Shown: piece by piece, positions 57,961-64,000 of the stretch | How positions within the stretch are numbered: position 1 is the first letter of the stretch | Layout of the letters: every line of letters begins with the position of its first letter | From: Pseudarthrobacter naphthalenicus | GTDB taxonomy: Bacteria > Actinomycetota > Actinomycetes > Actinomycetales > Micrococcaceae | Assembly (NCBI RefSeq): GCF_029076445.1 | Contig: NZ_JARESG010000013.1 | Coordinates: 81,546-145,545, forward strand | Direction of reading: 5' to 3' | Length of the DNA stretch: 64,000 nucleotides | Program-made: the position numbers and the translations under genes | Notes under the pieces: generated by a model | Told to the model about the DNA's origin: nothing | What the model saw: the letters and a program-made list of their open reading frames with translations, nothing else | Databases searched by the model: none

Positions 57961-58638
57961 ATGCCCGCAGAAGAAGCCCCGGTCACCATCCACGTCGGCG
58001 ACCTTGACGTCTCCGGGCTGTACGCCCGTCCGGCGCGCCCCTTCGCCACCCTGGTCCTTGCCCATGGTGCAGGCGCGGGAATGGAGCACCCCTTCATGGG
58101 CGGGTTCACCCGGGCATTGAACGACGACGGCGTTGCCACCTTGCGCTTTAACTTCCCCTACCGTGGGGCGGGCAGGAAGTTCCCGGACAGGCCGCCGGTG
58201 GCGATCGCCACGTGGCGCGCTGCCATGGACGAGGCCGCCCGCCAGGCGCAGTCCCACGGCGATACGGGACCGGTCTGGGCTGCCGGCAAATCGTTCGGGG
58301 GGAGGATGGCCTCCATGGCCGTGGCGGAGGGAATGGACGCTGCCGGGCTCATCTACCTCGGGTATCCGTTGCACCCGCCAGGCAAGCCTGAGAAGATCCG
58401 CGACGAACACCTCTATGGCCTCACGCGGCCCATGCTGTTCCTGCAGGGCTCCCGCGACACCTTCGCAACGCGGGAACTCCTGGAGGGCGTGGTGTCCCGG
58501 ATTGGTCCGTCAGCGGTGCTGCAGTGGATCGACGGCGGCGACCATTCCTTTGCCGTGGCAGGAAAGAAGCGTGACGCCGCGGAGATCGGCGCGTCCCTGG
58601 CGCCGGCCGTCGCGGACTTCATGCGGCCCCGCGGCTAA
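57961..58638 (+). CDS. alpha/beta hydrolase (dienelactone-hydrolase-like)
   Basis: A 225-residue small alpha/beta hydrolase. LAHGAGAGMEHPFM (about 31-44), the nucleophile elbow GKSFGGRM (Ser about 103), GSRDTF (acid Asp) and GGDHSF (His) give a complete triad in order. It resembles the KANL3/TEX30-like dienelactone hydrolase group; the substrate is unknown. The ATG at 57961 is likely; an upstream ATG at 57951 is out of frame. Confidence 0.85.
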   Translation: MPAEEAPVTIHVGDLDVSGLYARPARPFATLVLAHGAGAGMEHPFMGGFTRALNDDGVATLRFNFPYRGAGRKFPDRPPVAIATWRAAMDEAARQAQSHGDTGPVWAAGKSFGGRMASMAVAEGMDAAGLIYLGYPLHPPGKPEKIRDEHLYGLTRPMLFLQGSRDTFATRELLEGVVSRIGPSAVLQWIDGGDHSFAVAGKKRDAAEIGASLAPAVADFMRPRG

Positions 58639-58838
58639 ACTATTGATCAAGCGGCGGCCTCGTACAGCACTGGCGGCCAACAGTGGGTGAGTCTCGCCAC
58701 CCTGCCCGGGCTGTCAGGAGCACCGTCGTCGGCCACATTGGCCGGTGACCTGGCCCGAAACGGCACAATGTGCGGCGTGTCCGTGTCAAAGTGCCCCAGT
58801 TCGGCCACTGCGGCCGCGCCGTCGACAAGCCGCCGGTC

Positions 58839-61571
58839 TCACATCCTGGCTTTGGTCCTCGCGGTTGCCTGCGCCGTCCAAGGGTCCTCCGGCCAAGGAT
58901 GCCGGGGATAGCGGCCGCGCATCTCGGCCCGCACCTGCGCGTAGGGCCCGGACCAGAACGACGCCAGGTCGTCTGTCACCGCGAGCGGCCGCCGCGCCGG
59001 GGACAGGAGGTGGAAGAGGACCGGGACCCTGCCGTCCACCAGCCGCGGCGTCTCGGCCCAGCCGAAGCACTCCTGCAGCTTGACCGCCACAACGGGCCGG
59101 CCGCCGTCGTCCGTGTCCGGTCCCCGGTCCCCACCCGGTTCTTCCGCCACGTCGGGGTAGTCGATCCGGACCATCGATCCGCTGGGCACCTTCAGCGCCT
59201 CCGGTGCCAGCTCGGCCAGGCGGGCGGCCTCCGGCCAGGGCAGCAGCCGCCGCAAGGGATCCGTGAGGTCAATGCCGCTGACGGCAGCGCCGCCGGCCAG
59301 TTTTTCGAGCTCGGGCCCCAGCCAGGTGTCGAGGGCCGCCAGCAGCGCCCGCTCGGACACGTCAGGCCATGGCGCGCCAAGTTCGCGGTGCAGGAGGGCT
59401 AGCCTGCGGCGCAACGCGTCTGCCGCCGTCGACCATCCAATGACTCCCAGCCCTTCCCCGGACAGCGCGCGGGCCACTGCGGACCGGCCCTCCGCGGGCG
59501 ACGGCCGGACCGGGGTGGAGGACAGGCTGATGGCCCCCAGCCGCCGTTCCCGCCTGGCCGTGACCCTGCCCTGACCGAACTTCGCTTCAACCGTTTCGGC
59601 GAGCAGGTGCCCGGCGGCTGCCTGGGCCAGGTCGGCCGTCAGCGGGGCGGCGGAACGTATCAGCGCACCGGTCCCGGCGGCGTCCCGGCCCGCGGCACGC
59701 GACACTTCCGCCACGGCCAGCCATTCATACCCGGACAGCGGGCTCCCGGCCGGCAGACCCGCCCGGGTACCGGAGGACAGCAGGAAGCGCGCCGCCCCCT
59801 CCCCCGGCACCCGGCGTGCCACCCGGTCCGGGAACGCCAGCGCAACCACAACGCCCAGGGACTCGGCTGCGGAAACCGGAGCAGTGATCACCGAAGGGCC
59901 GACGGCGGCGCTTTCCTTGCGCGCGATGGTTTCCAGCCGGCGGACGTCTTCCGTCCAGCGCCGGGCTGAAGGCTCCCTGCCTGCTCGGAGGGAGGACAGG
60001 AGGGCGGTCAGGTCAGCCCCCGGGGCCCGCTGGTCCCCTGCCACAAGCGCCACCGCTTCAGCGGCCGCCTGCGGGCCCACGGCCACGGCACCGTCCAGTA
60101 GCGCGCGGGCCAGCCTGGGATCGGCCGGGACCCTTGCCAACGTTCGGCCGAGCCGGGTGGGGCTCCCGTCCCCTGCCACGGCACCCAGTTCCCGCAAAAC
60201 CTCGACGGCCTCTGCCATGGCCGCGGCGGGTGGTTTATCCGGGAGGGCCAGCCCTTCGCCCCCGGGCGAACCCCAGCAGGCCAGCGTCAGCGCTGCGCCC
60301 GTGAGGTCCGCGACGTTGATTTCGGGTGTGACGTGCGCCGGAGCTGCACCGTAGCTTTTTTGGTCGTAGCAGCGCACTACGCGCCCCGGTCCCTGCCGCG
60401 CCGCACGGCCGGCCCGCTGTTCCGCGGAGGCCCGGGAACAGGAGACGGTCACCAATCCGGACATCCCCCTGGCGGCATCCCGTCGGGGTTCCCGGGTCAG
60501 TCCGGAGTCGATGACCAGCCGCACGCCGGGCACGGTCAGGGACGATTCGGCGAGGTCGGTGGAAACGATGATGCGTGCCGGGCCACCGGGCCGGCGTCCG
60601 GATACGGCCCTGTCCTGTTCGGCCGGGCCGACCTGGCCGTGCAGCTCCAGCACTTCGGTTCCGGGGGCCGCCCTGCCGCGGAGCCGGCCCGCAACATACG
60701 AGACTTCCCAGGCCCCCGGAACGAACACCAAGGCATCGGTGCCGGCATCACGTAGCAGTCCGGCTGCGTGGGCATTCGCCGCCGTGTCCGCCACATGGTC
60801 CAGGAACCCGCGTGCCACGCCTCGGCCGTCCAGGCGTGCGGCGGCCGGCGGAGCCCACTGAACCTCCAGGGGGTACAGGGCTGACGGGCAGTCGACGACG
60901 GGAGCCGGACCGCCGCCGTCGGGCTCTCCTCCTCCACTGCCAGGGCCGCCGAGCAGGGCAGCGAACCGCGGCGCGTCCACGGTGGCGGACATGGCCACCA
61001 GGGTGAGATCCCCGCGGAGCTGACGGACCTCGCCAAGCATGCCCAGCAGCAGGTCGGTCTCCAGACCGCGTTCGTGCACCTCGTCCAGGATGACGGCACC
61101 GGTGCTCTCGAGCCCGGGGTCATCCAGGAGCCGGCGCAGCAGGATTCCCGGAGTCACAAACTCCACCAGCGTGCGGGGTCCGGCCCGGCGTTCGCCGCGG
61201 ACGGTGTACCCGACGCGGTCCCCCACCGGTGTGCCGTCCAGGGCAGCCAGGCGCCGGGCCGCCGCACGGGCGGCAACGCGCCGGGGCTGGGTGACCACCA
61301 CCCGCAAACCCCCGGGGCCGGCGTGAAGGCCGGGGCCTGCTGCGAGGTTGGCGAGCAGCGGGGGGACCAAGGTGGTTTTGCCGGTACCCGGCGGAGCCTG
61401 GACCACGGCGGTGCCTGCCGGCCCGGCCGCCCGCAACACCCCGGCCAGCTCGGCAAGGGAGGCCTCGAAAGCCAGCCCTGCGCCGATCGCCTGCAGGTCA
61501 AAGGGGCCGTGCCCGGAAGCGCCGTGTGAAGCGTCAGCCGCGGCGGCGCCCGGGTTGCTCGGAGAAGTCAC
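58839..61571 (-). CDS. hrpB: ATP-dependent helicase HrpB
   Basis: A 910-residue DEAH/RHA-type helicase. Walker A is QAPPGTGKTTLVPP (about 58-71), motif II ILDEVHERG, motif III MSATVDAPRF, motif VI QRAGRAARQGPG, and the C-terminal HrpB domain ends with an FWSGPY-like segment. The bacterial role is uncertain, probably RNA-related. The first 20 residues are low complexity. The roughly 200 bp downstream (58639-58838) are gene-free with no clear signal. Confidence 0.93.
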   Translation of the reverse strand: MTSPSNPGAAAADASHGASGHGPFDLQAIGAGLAFEASLAELAGVLRAAGPAGTAVVQAPPGTGKTTLVPPLLANLAAGPGLHAGPGGLRVVVTQPRRVAARAAARRLAALDGTPVGDRVGYTVRGERRAGPRTLVEFVTPGILLRRLLDDPGLESTGAVILDEVHERGLETDLLLGMLGEVRQLRGDLTLVAMSATVDAPRFAALLGGPGSGGGEPDGGGPAPVVDCPSALYPLEVQWAPPAAARLDGRGVARGFLDHVADTAANAHAAGLLRDAGTDALVFVPGAWEVSYVAGRLRGRAAPGTEVLELHGQVGPAEQDRAVSGRRPGGPARIIVSTDLAESSLTVPGVRLVIDSGLTREPRRDAARGMSGLVTVSCSRASAEQRAGRAARQGPGRVVRCYDQKSYGAAPAHVTPEINVADLTGAALTLACWGSPGGEGLALPDKPPAAAMAEAVEVLRELGAVAGDGSPTRLGRTLARVPADPRLARALLDGAVAVGPQAAAEAVALVAGDQRAPGADLTALLSSLRAGREPSARRWTEDVRRLETIARKESAAVGPSVITAPVSAAESLGVVVALAFPDRVARRVPGEGAARFLLSSGTRAGLPAGSPLSGYEWLAVAEVSRAAGRDAAGTGALIRSAAPLTADLAQAAAGHLLAETVEAKFGQGRVTARRERRLGAISLSSTPVRPSPAEGRSAVARALSGEGLGVIGWSTAADALRRRLALLHRELGAPWPDVSERALLAALDTWLGPELEKLAGGAAVSGIDLTDPLRRLLPWPEAARLAELAPEALKVPSGSMVRIDYPDVAEEPGGDRGPDTDDGGRPVVAVKLQECFGWAETPRLVDGRVPVLFHLLSPARRPLAVTDDLASFWSGPYAQVRAEMRGRYPRHPWPEDPWTAQATARTKARM

Positions 61572-61675
61572 CTGTCCATTGTCCCCGCTATCCGCCGAGC
61601 GTCGTGAACCCCATGAGCATCCGTACCGGCGGATGCGTCAGACTGGAAGTCAACAACCATGAAAGCAGGACCCCC

Positions 61676-61936
61676 TTGATTCACCTCCAGCAGGACTCCG
61701 AAGGCTTCATTCGCATGAAGCGGCACTTTCCCGCCACCGCTCCTGTGACCCTCACCTTCACCGACGGCTCACAGGAAGAATTCAAGGGCAGCAGGCTCAA
61801 CGAGATCTACGATGAAGCCTTGGCCGTGTACCGCGCCCAAAACCAGCTGGACGCCAAGGGCTTTTCACGCGGGCCGAAGAAGAAGGTGCAGACCGCAATC
61901 GAGTTCGTTGCCGTCCGTCCCGGAATGAGCCGGTAG
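61676..61936 (+). CDS. small hypothetical protein, 86 aa
   Basis: An unrecognised basic protein with MKRHFPATAPVTLTFTDGSQEEF and AIEFVAVRPGMSR. The TTG at 61676 (AGGA 6 nt upstream) gives MIHLQQDSEGFIRM; the internal ATG at 61715 and an ATG at 61613 are alternatives. A tiny ORF starting at 61659 ends at a TGA overlapping this TTG, which could couple its translation. It is convergent with ggt, ending 4 bp away. Confidence 0.65.
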   Translation: MIHLQQDSEGFIRMKRHFPATAPVTLTFTDGSQEEFKGSRLNEIYDEALAVYRAQNQLDAKGFSRGPKKKVQTAIEFVAVRPGMSR

Positions 61937-61940
61937 CACC

Positions 61941-63797
61941 CTACCGTTCCGGTTTGACCACCATCGCCGACCCGCCGCCGCGCCGGGCAGGTTCAGCCGC
62001 CGCCTCCATGCGCCCGTTCCGGCCGAACTCGATGGCCGTGGCGGCACCGATCTCCGCCGCCGACGTGAAGGCGTCCCCGGCGGGCACCAGTTTGTGCCCG
62101 AACGGGGCCAGCCCGATGCCGTAAGCACTGATGAAGCCGGGCTCGGCCGTGACACTGGCGGTGTTCCGCTGCGACGCGCGCGGCGCCGCAATGGAGTCGG
62201 ACACGCTCATGCCCAGGTCCACGCGGTTCAGGATGGTCTGCAGGACGGTGGTGATGATGGTGGATCCGCCGGGTGAGCCGAGGGCGAGGAACGGCTCGTC
62301 ATCCTTGAGGATGATGGTGGGCGACATGGACGACCGGGGCCGTTTGCCCGGTTCCACCCGGTTCGGGTCCGCGGGGTTCGTGGAGTCGTAGGAGAAGTCA
62401 GTCAGCTCGTTGTTCAGCAGGAACCCGCGGCCCGGAACCACGATGCCCGAACCGCCGGTCTGCTCGATGGTGAGGGTGTATTCCACCACATTGCCCCACT
62501 TGTCGGCGACGGTCAGGTTGGTGGTGGAGAGGTTTTCGGTGTCCGTCTCGTGGGCAGCCAGCGCGGGGGTCACCGGGCAGACGCCGTCGTAGGTTGACAC
62601 GTCCCCTGCCGGAACAGGCTTGGCAGCCGCCGTTGCCGGATTGATGGCGCAGGAGCGTTCCTTGCCGAACAGCGGATCGGTCAGGGCGGCCGTGGGAACG
62701 TCCACAAATGCCGGATCGCCCACATACTTCCCGCGGTCTGCGAACGCCAGGGCGGTGGCCTCAAGGTAATGGTGCAGCGCCGCCGGCCTCGACATCCCGC
62801 CCAGGTTGAACGGTTCCAGGATGTTCAGCGCCTCCCCTACCGTGGTGCCGCCGCTGCTGGAAGGCGCCATGCCGTACACGTCGTAGCCGCGGTACTCAAC
62901 GTGGGTGGGGTCCTGGTCCAGCGTGGTGTACGCGGCGAGGTCCGCCGTCGTCAGGTAGCCGGGAAAGGCCGGGATGCTGGTGCCCGGGGCGCTGGCCGGG
63001 GGCGCCCAGGCGGGGTCCTTCGGCGGGGCCTGGACGGTGGCTGCCATCTCTTCGGCCAGCGCGCCGGAGTAAAAGGCGTCCGTTCCCTTCCTGGCGATGA
63101 GGCGGTAGGTATCGGCGAGGTCGGGGTTGCGGAAGACGCTTCCGACGGCGGGAGCGTCGCCACCGGGCAGGAAAAGGTTCCGGGTCGGGGTGAACGCCGA
63201 GAACCGCACCTTGTTGTCCAACGTCTGCTGCCGGAACGTCTCGTCCACCACGAAGCCGTCCTCCGCCACCTTGATGGCCGGTTTCAGCGCTTCGTCAAGT
63301 CCCAGCGTGCCCCAGCGCGTCAAGGCCCTTTCCCAAGTGGCGAGCGATCCGGGAACCCCTACGGAGACGCCGCTGGAGACGAGCTCGGCGAAGGGGTAGG
63401 GCTTTTTGGTGGCGGCATTGATGAACGCGTTGGCGGGCATCCTCTCCGGGGCGGTCTCACGGCCGTCAATGGTCTGGACCTTGCCGGTCCCGGCGTCGTA
63501 GAAAACGAAATAGCCGCCGCCGCCAATCCCGGCACTGTACGGTTCGGTGACTCCCAGGGTGGCGGCCGCGGCCACTGCGGCGTCCGCTGCATTGCCTCCG
63601 TGGCGGAGAACCTCAAGTGCTGCCGCGGACGCGTCCGCGTCAACACTGCTCACGGCACCGCCGTACCCGGTGGCAGTGGGTGATTTTCCAGGGTGCAGGC
63701 CGCCGTCCGCGAAGGCGGAGGTACCCGTGCCGCCTGCCGTCACGCTCAAAGCCAGGACGGCCGTGACGGCAGCCACTCGACGTCGCAAAGTAGGCAT
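61941..63797 (-). CDS. ggt: gamma-glutamyltransferase (secreted)
   Basis: A 618-residue secreted Ntn-hydrolase that cleaves gamma-glutamyl bonds. The signal peptide is MPTLRRRVAAVTAVLALSVTAGG-type (about 1-30). The autocleavage/catalytic Thr is in LSTTNLTVADKWGN (about residue 425), and GSPGGSTI follows. Family signatures LRHGGNAADAAVAA and EPYSAGIGGGG are in the large subunit. ATG 63797 has GAGGGAG upstream. Confidence 0.94.
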   Translation of the reverse strand: MPTLRRRVAAVTAVLALSVTAGGTGTSAFADGGLHPGKSPTATGYGGAVSSVDADASAAALEVLRHGGNAADAAVAAAATLGVTEPYSAGIGGGGYFVFYDAGTGKVQTIDGRETAPERMPANAFINAATKKPYPFAELVSSGVSVGVPGSLATWERALTRWGTLGLDEALKPAIKVAEDGFVVDETFRQQTLDNKVRFSAFTPTRNLFLPGGDAPAVGSVFRNPDLADTYRLIARKGTDAFYSGALAEEMAATVQAPPKDPAWAPPASAPGTSIPAFPGYLTTADLAAYTTLDQDPTHVEYRGYDVYGMAPSSSGGTTVGEALNILEPFNLGGMSRPAALHHYLEATALAFADRGKYVGDPAFVDVPTAALTDPLFGKERSCAINPATAAAKPVPAGDVSTYDGVCPVTPALAAHETDTENLSTTNLTVADKWGNVVEYTLTIEQTGGSGIVVPGRGFLLNNELTDFSYDSTNPADPNRVEPGKRPRSSMSPTIILKDDEPFLALGSPGGSTIITTVLQTILNRVDLGMSVSDSIAAPRASQRNTASVTAEPGFISAYGIGLAPFGHKLVPAGDAFTSAAEIGAATAIEFGRNGRMEAAAEPARRGGGSAMVVKPER

Positions 63798-63887
63798 GAT
63801 GCTCCCTCGTCAAAATTTTTGCGAAGTGTGGTTTGCGTCAGATTACTCCCCCTCCCTGCCACTCTCAAGGGCGCGCGTTGACTCATA

Positions 63888-63940
63888 GAAAACCTCCGCG
63901 TAGCCGGATACGTTGCCTCAATTGAAAACCTCCGCGTAGC
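63888..63940. repeat. 17-bp direct repeat, two copies
   Basis: GAAAACCTCCGCGTAGC occurs at 63888-63904 and again at 63924-63940, 36 bp apart, upstream of ggt near the window edge. The second copy continues into an imperfect inverted structure (AAACC...GGTTT around CCGCGTAGCGG). No ORF is seen here; the region 63798-64000 is otherwise gene-free. Could be an IS end, a REP-like element or a recombination scar. Confidence 0.7.
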
Positions 63941-64000
63941 GGCGTGGTTTCCGGCGGTGGCAGCGGATGCGGGTTATGCCCGTTTTCATGGAGCTCACTA

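Noticed and set aside
58639..58838. Gene-free 200 bp between the hydrolase and hrpB
   Set aside because: Small ORFs on both strands have no ribosome sites or motifs; no tRNA-like or terminator structure could be supported.

Overview
The window is about 64 kb of high-GC chromosomal DNA from an actinobacterium, most likely a Micrococcaceae member of the Arthrobacter/Pseudarthrobacter type. The evidence is RbpA, WhiA, OpcA, a CoaE-GrpB fusion, an Eis-like acetyltransferase, a mycothiol-dependent maleylpyruvate isomerase, an actinobacterial SKI2-type helicase with a DUF3516-like tail, frequent GTG starts and dense gene packing. I see no tRNA or rRNA genes, CRISPR arrays, prophage or intact insertion sequences. 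No stretch longer than about 300 bp lacks a gene.

Layout. 1-6617 (+) is a pentose-phosphate/upper-glycolysis operon: tkt (partial)-tal-pgi-zwf-opcA-pgl. It meets rbpA tail to tail, and a strong hairpin inside the rbpA coding sequence probably terminates it. 7089-10545 (-) is the classic gap-pgk-tpiA-secG operon. sodA follows with its own terminator. 11548-17946 (-) is a co-directional run of HAD phosphatase-plsC-uvrC-rapZ-yvcK-whiA. uvrA (18024-20951, -) has a LexA-like box just upstream. 20997-24903 (-) encodes a heterodimeric ABC exporter with a YtrA-type GntR regulator. 25050-32840 is a mixed set of accessory metabolic genes: tam, the helicase, a CoA transferase, a GNAT acetyltransferase, a proline iminopeptidase-like hydrolase, a membrane-anchored protein and a VOC protein.

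terC (32919-33947, -) is preceded by a yybP-ykoY (manganese) riboswitch. Next come uvrB, coaE-grpB, a YigZ gene, a GNAT gene, rpsA (clear promoter and a 40-bp palindromic terminator), an Eis-like gene, polA, a hotdog thioesterase, a DHFR-like protein, and a PiT phosphate transporter with a small membrane partner and a Pho-box-like repeat.

48208-54521 is the main catabolic island, a complete 3-hydroxybenzoate/gentisate pathway. On the minus strand lie an aromatic-acid MFS transporter and 3-hydroxybenzoate 6-hydroxylase. Divergently lie an IclR regulator, gentisate 1,2-dioxygenase, fumarylpyruvate hydrolase and mycothiol-dependent maleylpyruvate isomerase. The same 17-bp inverted repeat occurs at the divergent promoter and in front of the dioxygenase, so it is the likely regulator site. 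The rest (54596-63797) holds a PhnB-like VOC protein, an unrecognised 352-aa protein, a YciO/Sua5-like protein, a stand-alone LigD-type polymerase, an alpha/beta hydrolase, HrpB, an 86-aa unknown protein and gamma-glutamyltransferase.

The window is mostly core genome. The most notable items are regulatory: the terminator-like hairpin embedded in rbpA, the Mn riboswitch on terC, the paired gentisate operators, the LexA-like box at uvrA, the one-sided degeneration of the ABC exporter's ATP sites, and a VOC gene whose 5' end runs into the terC terminator. I found no strong evidence for an undescribed multi-gene system.
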